From: JAJTZA01 sp041749815
GTDB taxonomy: Bacteria; Verrucomicrobiota; Verrucomicrobiia; Chthoniobacterales; Terrimicrobiaceae
Assembly (NCBI GenBank): GCA_041749815.1
Contig: JBGTAR010000170.1
Location: forward strand, 1-20,322
DNA length: 20,322 nt
Direction of reading: 5' to 3'
The first letter of the stretch is position 1. Each line of letters opens with the position of its first letter. The translations under genes were made by a program, and so were the position numbers. A model generated the notes under the pieces. The model was not told the origin of the DNA. It ran no database searches and worked only from the letters and a program-made list of their open reading frames with translations. Of the stretch, positions 7,449 to 14,719 are shown piece by piece.

Positions 7449-8052
7449 TCATGCAGCCTTCTGGTCTCTGGCGAGCCAGAGGTCGTCAAATCGGTTGCCC
7501 AGCAGGAAAGTTTGGAGGTCCAGGACGTTCTGCGCCCCCTTGGCCGACCAGAACATGCCGGAGTTATTGAGCCGCTTGCCGACCACGATTTTGCATCCTG
7601 CCTCCACGACGCCGGAGCCGATGAGGAGGCCTTGTGAGCGGAATGTCGCGTAGGTCATACGCGAGCTGTTTGTTTCAAAATAGGCGATCTGTTTTTCAGC
7701 GGCAACGCGCGGGCCGGGAATGTCGGGAAGATCCTCGCGAGCCCGGGAGAGACGGTCTTTTGTGCCGAAGCAAAACCCCTGGCGAAAGCCTCGCGCCGCA
7801 GCAGAATGCCGAAGTCATCGCTGGATTGAAAGGTTCCCACGTAGGTCGTGGAGTCGTGGTCCCGTTGGGGTTTGCCCTCCGAGTCCGGCGAGGTCTGCGT
7901 AAAACGCAACCCAGTTTGAGCTCTTGCGTTTTGGCTTCGCCTTCCCCGTTCTTGGCTTTGCGACCTCGCGCTTCGATTTTCCTCACGGGAACCCCCGTGC
8001 CATCGCCTTCGATATACATGACAGGGACGCCGCCGTCTTTTGCTCCTGCTTG
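7449..8052 (-). pseudogene. ISKra4-like transposase remnant (frameshifted and internally deleted)
   Basis: Three frames on the minus strand carry successive pieces of one transposase. The first (about 8052-7905) reads GVPVMYIEGDGTGVPV and ends KLGCV. The next (7904 to about 7765) reads FTQTSPDSEGKP, STTYVGTF and ASAQKTV. The last (about 7765-7449) reads AAEKQIAYFETNSSRMTYA, LLIGSGVVEAGCK and NSGMFWSAKGAQNVL. The first switch is explained by loss of one base in a short A-run on the plus strand at 7901-7904. The second marks a large internal deletion, since ISKra4-type transposases have well over 100 further residues between these blocks, including catalytic positions. The first piece begins right at the stop codon of the neighbouring toxin gene. 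The family name is from memory of these motifs. No terminal inverted repeats were recognised. Confidence 0.78.
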
Positions 8053-8337
8053 TCACTTCCTCTGACCGCGCAACCAGAGGGAGACCTCGTCGTGAGTCAT
8101 GACATCGTAGGCGACGAGAACTTTCCCGTCGTGAACAAATACCACGCGCCACTGGAGGTGTACACGGATCTCGTAGGAACGCCTCGCCAGTTTTCGCAGT
8201 CCCAATCCGCGATGGCGATGCGGGTCGCCAAATGCCGCACCCACCGCGGCGATGGCCTGCGAGGCTTTTTCCCGCACCCCGGACGGCAGCTTGCCCGCAG
8301 TCTTCCTGATTCGCTCCGAAAGGAGAACCCGGATCAT
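8053..8337 (-). CDS. RelE/ParE-superfamily toxin of a type II toxin-antitoxin pair
   Basis: The 94-residue small basic protein has the RelE-like pattern: an N-terminal helix segment rich in Arg/Lys (MIRVLLSERIRKTAGKLP), then LGLRKLARRSYEIRVHLQWRVVFVHDGKVLVAYDVMTHDEV, i.e. the K/R-rich strand, an R-x-x-F-like strand and the C-terminal HDE(V)xxWLR end. Such toxins usually cleave mRNA on the ribosome (RelE/YafQ) or poison gyrase (ParE); the sequence alone does not settle which. Its ATG overlaps the antitoxin stop by 4 nt, the standard coupled antitoxin-toxin order. The gene appears intact and ends exactly where the transposase remnant begins. Confidence 0.8.
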   Translation of the reverse strand: MIRVLLSERIRKTAGKLPSGVREKASQAIAAVGAAFGDPHRHRGLGLRKLARRSYEIRVHLQWRVVFVHDGKVLVAYDVMTHDEVSLWLRGQRK

Positions 8338-8612
8338 AGTTTGCCAGTGAAAGCTTTCAACGTGCCCGCTCTACGGGATGCCGCAATCTCGGCCAAGGCG
8401 GAGTCTTCCGACGCCGTCGCCTGCGCCAGAGTCACACCGTATTCATCGAGCGCCGGAAAGTCACTCGGACGAAATGGCAGACCACGCAGTTTCACCATTT
8501 GCGAAAAAAACATCGAGACCGCCGCCGTCGTAGTAATGCCCAGTTCGCGACATACCTCATCCGCCTCGCCCGCCAGCGTGCTGTCAATTCGTAGCCTGAT
8601 TTGCTCAGTCAT
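8334..8612 (-). CDS. RelB/DinJ-type antitoxin
   Basis: The 92-residue protein has a ribbon-helix-helix N-terminus (EQIRLRIDSTLAGEADEVCRELGITTTAAVSMFFSQMV, about 3-40) as in DinJ/RelB antitoxins, which form dimers that bind their own promoter. The remainder (RGLPFRPS... to residue 92) would wrap the partner toxin. It lies directly upstream of the RelE-like toxin with an ATGA overlap. The ATG at 8612 has GAGG only one base upstream, too close for a normal ribosome-binding site. A predicted promoter would start transcription at or next to the ATG, so the message may be leaderless. Confidence 0.82.
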   Translation of the reverse strand: MTEQIRLRIDSTLAGEADEVCRELGITTTAAVSMFFSQMVKLRGLPFRPSDFPALDEYGVTLAQATASEDSALAEIAASRRAGTLKAFTGKL

Positions 8613-8615
8613 GCC

Positions 8616-8646
8616 TCAAATGTGTTCAAATGGGAAACCCTGTCAA
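8616..8646 (-). promoter_or_regulatory. Promoter and probable autoregulatory operator of the toxin-antitoxin pair
   Basis: On the minus strand a perfect TTGACA (8646-8641) is followed after 16 nt by CACATT (8624-8619), a weak -10. On the plus strand the heptamer TCAAATG is repeated at 8616-8622 and 8626-8632, exactly 10 bp apart (one helical turn). This spacing suits a ribbon-helix-helix repressor. The repeats cover the -10 region, so antitoxin binding would block transcription. Confidence 0.5.
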
Positions 8647-8848
8647 GCAGGGATTCTCCTACCGAAAAACCGCGCGTATGCGCCGGATTTGGGATGGCAT
8701 GTGTGGATCCAGCTCCACGGTGGATGGTTTGGAAGGCTTCACAGGCTCCCCATCGATCGGAAAATCGGATCAAATGGAGCTTCGTACAACCTTTCCCAAG
8801 TGATTTCTGGATTGCGCCAAAGCGCATGTCCCTGCTTGAATAATAACC

Positions 8849-10813
8849 ATGAATATTGCGCAAAGTCAGAAACTCTCCCGACATCTGGCCAATGCTGAGC
8901 GAGTTCGGCAGCTTTTGCTGCAAATAGGCCAGACAAAGCCAGGCGAGGAACTCCATGATTTCATTGAATCGATCAAAAGCGGTCGCTTTCTAATCGGTGT
9001 GGTCGGCTCCGCAAAACGCGGCAAGTCCACGTTGATCAATGGGTTGCTCGGACGCAAGGATGACTTGTGTGCTCCGATTGATGCCTTTCCTGCGACAAAT
9101 GTTATCAGCCTGTTCGTGCATGGGGCTACCCCGTCAATACAGGTCTTTTTTACGAACGGCAACGAGCCAAAAACGATAACCGAAAACGAAATTTGCCTCT
9201 ATGTGACAGAGAAGCACAATCCGTCCAATGTAAAGCAAGTCCGGTCCGTCGAAGTGCATTCCCCATTTCCGGGTCTCGAAAATGGCGTTATCTTGGTGGA
9301 CACGCCGGGAGCAGACAATGCTCTCAGTGCATTGCACGGCCAAATCGTCTGTGATTTTCTTCCAAAGGCCGATGCTGTGATTTTTCTGGTTACAGGCGAA
9401 ACCCCCCTTACTGCGTCAGAACAATCCATTCTTCGCGATATCCACGGCAACGATACCCGGAAATTATTTTTTGCGATCAACAAAATTGACCGGGTGGAAT
9501 CTGGAGACTTGGAGCAGCACGAGTTGGCCGAAGGCATAGACCACAACCGCAGAATCCTCGCAGATGCCGGATTTGCGAATGCGACACTTCACCAGATTTC
9601 TGCCCGCAATTATTTTGAGAAGGGTTTCGATGCCGGCACAGAAGAACTCCTTAAAGCCGTCAGACATTTGATTTCAAGCGAGAGGCTTGAAATCGTCGCT
9701 GAGCGAATTACCAGCCGCCTTTCCTCCATTTTACACGACTTGCTTGAAGATCAAGAGTTACTCTTGTCTCAGTCCACAGCCACCAGAGAGCAGCTTGAAA
9801 TTGAGCGCAAAGAGTTGGAGAAAGCCAAGGTCTTTCTGAAAACCGGCAGGTTGTCCCGCGAAAATGGGTTTCGCAGCGAGTGGGACAAGGCGTTTGATTC
9901 GCTGGAATCGGTGCTGAAAAAAATTCGCAGGGATCTTTCTTCGGAATACAAGGCGGTCATTGAAAATACGGGAGCAATCAAAGTTCAGGCGCTGGCCCAA
10001 ACAATTCATGCAGATATTGCTGTAAGCTTTTCCGAGCGAATTCGCCCGGCCATTTTGAAGTGTGAGGACCAAATCCAAATGGCCCAGAACAATCTCGCGG
10101 GTTCTATTCGCTCAGTCGTAATGCACAATCCTTTGACGCTCGATCCTTCCGCCACTCACAAAGATACGATAAAAGGTTCTCTGAGCATCCTTTCATCCGG
10201 GCTGCCGGCAGCCATCACAGGTTCGGTTGCCGCTTCGCTGCCTGGGTTGGTGGGCAGTATGATCGCTTCAACAATTCCAACTGTGGCTGCGGTCGGTTGG
10301 AACCCCGCCACGTGGGTCCCCTACCTGTTTTCTGGGGGTAGCGCAGCTCTTCTTAGTGGAACCAGTGCGGCAGTCGTGGCCACTCTTTCAATCGTGGCTA
10401 CTCCGATTGCTATTGGGAGCTTTGCCTTTGCGGCTTATCGGATGTGGTCAGCATGGAGAGGTAATCTCTCAATGCAGAAAAATGAACTGGTCAAGAACGT
10501 AAATGAGATGCTCGATGAAGCGTGCAGCCAAGTTTCCGAAAATCTTGGGCAATACAAAAAACTCAGAGATGCCATACTCATGGAATTCGAAACCGAGTTG
10601 GAAACCAAAATTGCAAATGCTGATGCTCGACTTGGGGAGCTCATCGATAAGAGACCTTCCCCGCAGCAAATCCTGGAGATCGAAAACAATGTGGGCCTAC
10701 TAAAAAAGGAAATTAACACCATCTCAGTGCAAAGTATTCAAAACGCTGAGGCTGAAAAAGCTCTACCCGAATACAAATCTGAAGCGGCAATTTTATTCGG
10801 AAAAAATCAATAG
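8849..10813 (+). CDS. Dynamin-like/large P-loop GTPase with hydrophobic segment
   Basis: The 654-residue protein carries a complete GTPase domain: G1 GSAKRGKST (53-61), G2 threonine in PATNVIS (81-87, T83), G3 DTPGAD (151-156), G4 NKID (211-214) and a G5-like SAR (251-253). A helical, charge-rich region follows (about 290-420). Next come about 90 residues of hydrophobic, Gly/Ala/Ser-rich sequence (about 445-530) that could dip into or cross a membrane, and then a second coiled-coil-like region (541-640). This GTPase-helical-hydrophobic-helical layout is that of bacterial dynamin-like proteins, which bind and remodel membranes. The ATG at 8849 lacks a Shine-Dalgarno sequence. The 236-nt gap upstream, shared with the divergent antitoxin gene, contains a TGCGC/GCGCA mini-hairpin (8813-8826) but no clear promoter. 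The TAG stop shares one base with the next GTG (TAGTG). Confidence 0.85.
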   Translation: MNIAQSQKLSRHLANAERVRQLLLQIGQTKPGEELHDFIESIKSGRFLIGVVGSAKRGKSTLINGLLGRKDDLCAPIDAFPATNVISLFVHGATPSIQVFFTNGNEPKTITENEICLYVTEKHNPSNVKQVRSVEVHSPFPGLENGVILVDTPGADNALSALHGQIVCDFLPKADAVIFLVTGETPLTASEQSILRDIHGNDTRKLFFAINKIDRVESGDLEQHELAEGIDHNRRILADAGFANATLHQISARNYFEKGFDAGTEELLKAVRHLISSERLEIVAERITSRLSSILHDLLEDQELLLSQSTATREQLEIERKELEKAKVFLKTGRLSRENGFRSEWDKAFDSLESVLKKIRRDLSSEYKAVIENTGAIKVQALAQTIHADIAVSFSERIRPAILKCEDQIQMAQNNLAGSIRSVVMHNPLTLDPSATHKDTIKGSLSILSSGLPAAITGSVAASLPGLVGSMIASTIPTVAAVGWNPATWVPYLFSGGSAALLSGTSAAVVATLSIVATPIAIGSFAFAAYRMWSAWRGNLSMQKNELVKNVNEMLDEACSQVSENLGQYKKLRDAILMEFETELETKIANADARLGELIDKRPSPQQILEIENNVGLLKKEINTISVQSIQNAEAEKALPEYKSEAAILFGKNQ

Positions 10814-11865
10814 TGAGTGCGGACAGCCCAATTGAATCGTTTATCTACCTTGTGCAAGACACTTTGGCCTCGTGTAGAAATGATCCTACCGCTGGGAAAT
10901 GGATTGAACGCCTCGAGAATTTTAAATCAAAACGCCTTATACCAATTCATCAGCGAACCAAAAAGGCTGCTCAAAAAACATATATCCTTTCCCTGATCGG
11001 CTTGACGAATGTTGGGAAATCCACACTGATGGAGGCCCTTCTTGGCGTTCCCGCCCCGAGGAAAAATGGTCCGGCGACAGCCATTCCTGTGGAGTATTGG
11101 CATGATGATGTGTGGAGTCTTCAGATTATTTCAAGCGACATCACATGCAGGAATGAGACCTTTCCAGACGTGGGCCAACTCAGCGCAAGGCTGCGCGAGG
11201 TTGTCTTTCAGGACCCCTCCACAAACCCTGACGCTGCCACCCAATTGGTCAAAGTAAAAGTGAAATGCCCAGTTCCCCTGCTCAGAAACGGTCTTGTCAT
11301 GGCAGACACTCCGGGATTTGGAGCGGCACAGACCGGAGAAGACAATGGCATGCATCAACGAATTCTGGAAAACTTCATCCAAGAGAAAATCGACCGGATC
11401 TATTTTTGCATCGCTGCAGGTGAAACCTGGTCTCTCTCTGATGTAGAAAAAGCATTCTACCAAAAGATCGCCCATCTATGCAGCCATGTTATTGTCACAA
11501 AATGGGAAGGAAATGAACCAGAGAAAGAGCAATATAGAAGCCATTACAAAAATATTTTTCCAAGTGCGACTTTTGTTTATACCAATGCCAAACGGGCGAT
11601 TCAAAAAAACACCCCTGACGGCTACGGACTCACAGAACTGAAAAATATTATGGATGAATACGAAACGCCGCAAAAACGTATGGTGGCGAGTGAGTCAGAA
11701 CTTCCTTCCGCATGGATCGACTTATACGATTATATCGAGGCACTGGATCGGACCTCAAAAATCCCCTGGCGACCGGACTCTTTGTTGCGATTTGCGAAAT
11801 CGTTGAAGGGGAAATCTCACCTTGAGTCGCTCCTTGAGAAAGTTGAAAGATCACTGGTCAAATGA
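10813..11865 (+). CDS. Second P-loop GTPase, non-canonical G4 motif
   Basis: The 350-residue soluble protein has G1 GLTNVGKST (63-71), G2 threonine in PATAIPV (87-93, T89), G3 DTPGFG (165-170) and a G5-like TNAK (257-260). At the G4 position the sequence is VTKWEGN (TKWE, 229-232) instead of NKxD: Asn is replaced by Thr and Asp by Glu. G4 sets guanine specificity, so nucleotide preference or affinity could be altered. An N-terminal helical stretch (about 1-55) precedes the domain and a helical tail (about 280-350) follows; no membrane segment is seen. The GTG start overlaps the upstream stop by one base and its own TGA overlaps the next ATG, so the three GTPases are probably made together. 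It resembles generic MMR_HSR1-type GTPases; I cannot name a closer family. Confidence 0.82.
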   Translation: MSADSPIESFIYLVQDTLASCRNDPTAGKWIERLENFKSKRLIPIHQRTKKAAQKTYILSLIGLTNVGKSTLMEALLGVPAPRKNGPATAIPVEYWHDDVWSLQIISSDITCRNETFPDVGQLSARLREVVFQDPSTNPDAATQLVKVKVKCPVPLLRNGLVMADTPGFGAAQTGEDNGMHQRILENFIQEKIDRIYFCIAAGETWSLSDVEKAFYQKIAHLCSHVIVTKWEGNEPEKEQYRSHYKNIFPSATFVYTNAKRAIQKNTPDGYGLTELKNIMDEYETPQKRMVASESELPSAWIDLYDYIEALDRTSKIPWRPDSLLRFAKSLKGKSHLESLLEKVERSLVK

Positions 11866-12770
11866 AAGTCTTTATTATTGGCCCTGAAGGAGCGGGAAAA
11901 ACCCTCTTTGCAATTATGCTCAATCATCACATGAGCCAGAAAAATAATTCTGATTTTGTTTTTCGCGAAGGGGATTATATAACAAAAAATTACTTGGGAG
12001 AAAAACTTAAGACCCTTCAAAAGGGAGAGTGGCCTCCATCAACAAAAATTGGCAAACTTAATGACCTAAACTGGAGTTGGGAAGGGTCTCTTGGAAAAAT
12101 TGACTTTAGTCTCACCGATCCTCCCGGACAAGATATCCGGAGCGAGTTAACTGAGCAATCCAGCCAGCATGGCATTGTCGAGAAGATTACTTCCGCGGAT
12201 ATAGTGACAGTTATGGTTGATATTATGGGTCATCAATCTGACTCGGACGAAAAAAAAATTCAAAATGTTTGGATCATTGAAAGGGCTCTTCAAATAAATA
12301 AACAAATTGAAGGGGAGGGAAAGCGCCAGAAGGTTCTTTTCTTGGTATCCAAGGCGGATTTGCTACCACCACCTTTTGGCCCTGCTGATTGGCAGAACTC
12401 CCAAAAGATACTGGATTTGGTAAAGGAATATATGCCGGAATTCAAACTTGAAAGTTACAAAAACCAATTATTGGGTTCCTCCTGTGCAGTGCTTGCATTC
12501 TCATCGGTTTTTCATACTGAAAACAGAATCATTTCAGGTCCCACTGCAAGTGAACATCTGGCAAAGTTTCCGAAAAAGGAAACAACGGAAACGCCTTTAG
12601 AATCCCGGGGACTTGAGGCTGTGTCGGGCCATATTCTTGATGTGTGGAAACGTCAACAGAATGCCGAATGCATAAAAGAAATAATGAAAAGGATTATGAT
12701 TGCCGGAATGATATTAGCGGGATTCGTCGTAATCTATATTTTGTATTATTTTGTTCGAAGTACGTTCTGA
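11862..12770 (+). CDS. Third GTPase with C-terminal membrane anchor
   Basis: The 302-residue protein starts immediately with a P-loop: GPEGAGKT (7-14). The G3-like motif is DPPGQD (86-91) and G4 is SKAD (163-166). A single hydrophobic helix near the end (about 278-297, IMIAGMILAGFVVIYILYYF) makes it a tail-anchored membrane protein with the GTPase in the cytoplasm. The short P-loop start, W-rich segment before G3 (NLNWSWEG-like, 68-75) and DPPG motif recall the GTPases of the conflict-type GTPase systems described by Aravind and colleagues (DO-GTPase2-like), but this is a motif-level resemblance only. Its ATG overlaps the preceding stop (ATGA). The DNA is visibly AT-richer than the flanking housekeeping genes. 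Confidence 0.78.
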   Translation: MKVFIIGPEGAGKTLFAIMLNHHMSQKNNSDFVFREGDYITKNYLGEKLKTLQKGEWPPSTKIGKLNDLNWSWEGSLGKIDFSLTDPPGQDIRSELTEQSSQHGIVEKITSADIVTVMVDIMGHQSDSDEKKIQNVWIIERALQINKQIEGEGKRQKVLFLVSKADLLPPPFGPADWQNSQKILDLVKEYMPEFKLESYKNQLLGSSCAVLAFSSVFHTENRIISGPTASEHLAKFPKKETTETPLESRGLEAVSGHILDVWKRQQNAECIKEIMKRIMIAGMILAGFVVIYILYYFVRSTF

Positions 12771-12783
12771 GCCAGCTTGAATT

Positions 12784-13248
12784 ATGTTAAATTATTTGTT
12801 CCCTAAATTAGTAGTAGCAATTATCCTTTTTATTTCCAGCGCATCCCAGATTGTAGCTCAGGATGAATATTATCGTATTATTTATGATAACAAAGGGCAT
12901 GTTTATAAATCGGAAGGTGATCTTAAAAATGCTATAATGAATCGACTAGCAAAATATGATGAATCCATTAGGGAAAAAGAAAAAGTGGCTAAAGACCAAA
13001 AAAACCCTTTTGTCCGTAATGCTCTAAAACGTGCGGAGGAACTCATGCGTGAGAAAAAGGAATTAGCAAATGGCGTTTATGAGCTCACAAGTTTTTCTCC
13101 ACCTAATATAGATAGCCCTATAATAGCTTGCTCTCGATGTAGTGGCACAGGAATTGACCCTGGATGGTGGGATGAGTTTTGGAATAATCGCTGCAAGAAA
13201 TGCAGAGGTGTAAAAATATATTATGTCGTCGGCTTAGTATCAAAATAA
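12784..13248 (+). CDS. Secreted/periplasmic protein with DnaJ-like CxxC zinc-binding motifs
   Basis: The 154-residue protein has a clear signal peptide (hydrophobic core VVAIILFISSAS, likely cleavage after IVAQ at 26). A mature charged helical region follows (about 45-100, rich in Lys and Glu). The C-terminus holds two CxxC pairs: CSRCSGTG (C116, C119) and CKKCRG (C137, C140), 17 residues apart. CxxCxGxG is the half-repeat of the DnaJ zinc-binding domain, so a single zinc ribbon is likely; two disulfides are the alternative for an exported protein. No family is recognised. The ATG lies 13 nt after the third GTPase stop with no Shine-Dalgarno sequence, so it is probably in the same transcript. 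The gene is strikingly AT-rich compared with flanking genes. Confidence 0.75.
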   Translation: MLNYLFPKLVVAIILFISSASQIVAQDEYYRIIYDNKGHVYKSEGDLKNAIMNRLAKYDESIREKEKVAKDQKNPFVRNALKRAEELMREKKELANGVYELTSFSPPNIDSPIIACSRCSGTGIDPGWWDEFWNNRCKKCRGVKIYYVVGLVSK

Positions 13249-13286
13249 CTCAGCACCATTATTTGATAACAATCAACTGAACAATT

Positions 13287-13664
13287 ATGAGCGATTTATT
13301 GCCAGTCAATTCCGCAGGTGAGCCAAAATTCAAACGAAGTTCTAAGGTTTCTAATAACTCGGTTCTCCAAGACCCATCGCAAGCTAAAACTCCCTTGCCA
13401 AACATCGCTCTCTGGCGCTTTGTCTTGGCGTTTCTCATAGCAGTCGTTGCGGACATCATCCTTGCGATTGCTACACCTTTTGAAGCTATTGAACTTCCTC
13501 TCGATATTCTTACGGCTTTACTGTTATGCTTAACCGTTGGGTTCAATTGGATTTTCCTTCCCTCCCTCTTGGTTGAAGCTGTGCCTGGTCTTGAAGTCTT
13601 CCCTACATGGACTCTTGTTGTGCTTGCCCTCGGTGGCATCAAGTTCGCAAGAAAAAAGCGGTAG
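13287..13664 (+). CDS. Small multi-pass membrane protein of unknown function
   Basis: The 125-residue protein has a polar N-terminus (1-38) and three hydrophobic segments: about 42-62 (LWRFVLAFLIAVVADIILAI), 72-95 (LDILTALLLCLTVGFNWIF) and 106-118 (PTWTLVVLALGGI). It ends in the basic cluster KFARKKR. The amphipathic PxEAIELPLDIL and EAVPGLEVFPTW loops resemble small membrane proteins found in varied bacterial contexts, but no functional name can be given. It lies 38 nt after the CxxC gene in the GTPase cluster. No ribosome-binding site is evident before the ATG at 13287. Confidence 0.7.
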   Translation: MSDLLPVNSAGEPKFKRSSKVSNNSVLQDPSQAKTPLPNIALWRFVLAFLIAVVADIILAIATPFEAIELPLDILTALLLCLTVGFNWIFLPSLLVEAVPGLEVFPTWTLVVLALGGIKFARKKR

Positions 13665-13675
13665 CCACACCTTTT

Positions 13676-14638
13676 GTGCATTTTGATATAAACGACCCAT
13701 CGCACTCCATTTCCGGTGAGTACTGGCAAATGGGAACCGCCAAGAATTTACCGGATTTCCTGGAATGGCAGCAAACGGCGAATTGCATTCACCAAGGTCT
13801 GCCCGTAGATGAGAAAAAACTATTCCAACAAAGCGAAGCTGTCACACGCCCTCAATTTTGGGGGTGCCTTCGTGATAATGTTTCTTTTTGGGTTTACAGA
13901 ATTTTTTTAACAGGGAGAGATGCACAGGGCCGTCCAGGGCGATATTTTTTCGTTCTCTTTCATTCATCCTCCCCTGCCTTGCTTGCTCAATCAGGAGTCG
14001 TGAATGTCCTGAATTATCTGGCTTCACAGAGTTCCATACCACTCATGCTTGATGAAATCTCAGGGATCAATCCATGCGAAACCGCAACCACAGATGAACG
14101 TTTTCCTGCTGAGGAAAACTCCGGGATCCCAATGGAGTTGGCTCTAGCCATCAAGCATTCCGAGGATGTTCCTGCAGGCTCCCATTTTGGGTTGGTAATC
14201 GATGGTGGCACTTTGCTCAGAAAGCATCCTGATCTCGGATTTCCTATAAGTTCAAAACCGGACTTTGGTTCTCCTCCCAACCATTTTCCACGGCCCATTC
14301 TTCCGCCTAAATCACGAGACGCGAGTGTTGAAAAAACCTCTAAGAATCAAGATGCCGGTAAGCCAAGGAAGCCTCCCATAGCAGTGATGCTTTTGGTTAT
14401 CATTGCGGCACTATTATTGATCCTGATAGTTCTGGTCATAATCTTTGCTCTGAACCCGCCACCAAGACCGCCAGTCCCCCCTGAAGCAGAACCCAAAGCA
14501 AGCCCCTCAAATTCCGCAAAACCCCGAGAAGTAGGCGTCCCTTCACAGACGGAAAGACAACGAGAACGTCCTGCCAGCGAAGCTACCGATGGAGATGCAC
14601 TCCCAGAGACTGTAGGGGATACCCCGAGTGCAGAATAA
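13676..14638 (+). CDS. Single-pass membrane protein with GRDxxGRPGRYF motif, GTPase-system associated
   Basis: The frame is open from 13607, but the part before 13662 overlaps the preceding membrane-protein gene and translates as unlikely sequence. The GTG at 13676, 11 nt after that gene's stop, is preferred and gives 320 residues. The cytoplasmic N-terminal domain (about 1-180) contains FWGCLRDNVSFWVYRIFLTG and then GRDAQGRPGRYFFVLF (80-95). A Pro-rich linker (about 195-233), one transmembrane helix (about 235-259) and a disordered Pro/Glu/Ser tail (260-320) follow. The GRDxxGRPGRYF stretch is reminiscent of N-terminal domains of GTPase-associated proteins (GAP1-N) in bacterial conflict systems; this rests on one motif and needs profile comparison. 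The context, downstream of three GTPases, agrees with it. Confidence 0.7.
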   Translation: MHFDINDPSHSISGEYWQMGTAKNLPDFLEWQQTANCIHQGLPVDEKKLFQQSEAVTRPQFWGCLRDNVSFWVYRIFLTGRDAQGRPGRYFFVLFHSSSPALLAQSGVVNVLNYLASQSSIPLMLDEISGINPCETATTDERFPAEENSGIPMELALAIKHSEDVPAGSHFGLVIDGGTLLRKHPDLGFPISSKPDFGSPPNHFPRPILPPKSRDASVEKTSKNQDAGKPRKPPIAVMLLVIIAALLLILIVLVIIFALNPPPRPPVPPEAEPKASPSNSAKPREVGVPSQTERQRERPASEATDGDALPETVGDTPSAE

Positions 14639-14646
14639 GTTTGAAA

Positions 14647-14712
14647 ATGGACACCTTCACATACAGACCCTGCCAAGAATTACCCTCTGAAATTCGGTCG
14701 TTATTCAGGTGA
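14647..14712 (+). CDS. Possible very small ORF (21 residues)
   Basis: ATG at 14647 lies 8 nt after the stop of the GRD-motif protein and reads MDTFTYRPCQELPSEIRSLF, then R and TGA (14710-14712). It fills the space before the next small ORF and lies on the same strand. It may be a real micro-ORF, or the eroded 5' part of a gene continuing in another frame. Nothing in the sequence names it. Confidence 0.2.
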   Translation: MDTFTYRPCQELPSEIRSLFR

Positions 14713-14719
14713 AAGTTTC

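Noticed and set aside
8609..8956. 115-codon minus-strand frame upstream of the antitoxin
   Set aside because: It overlaps both the antitoxin promoter and the start of the dynamin-like gene and has no recognisable motif.
13607..13675. ATG at 13607 as start of the GRD-motif protein
   Set aside because: It would overlap the small membrane protein gene by 58 bases, and the extra residues (MDSCCACPRWHQ...) look like out-of-frame translation.
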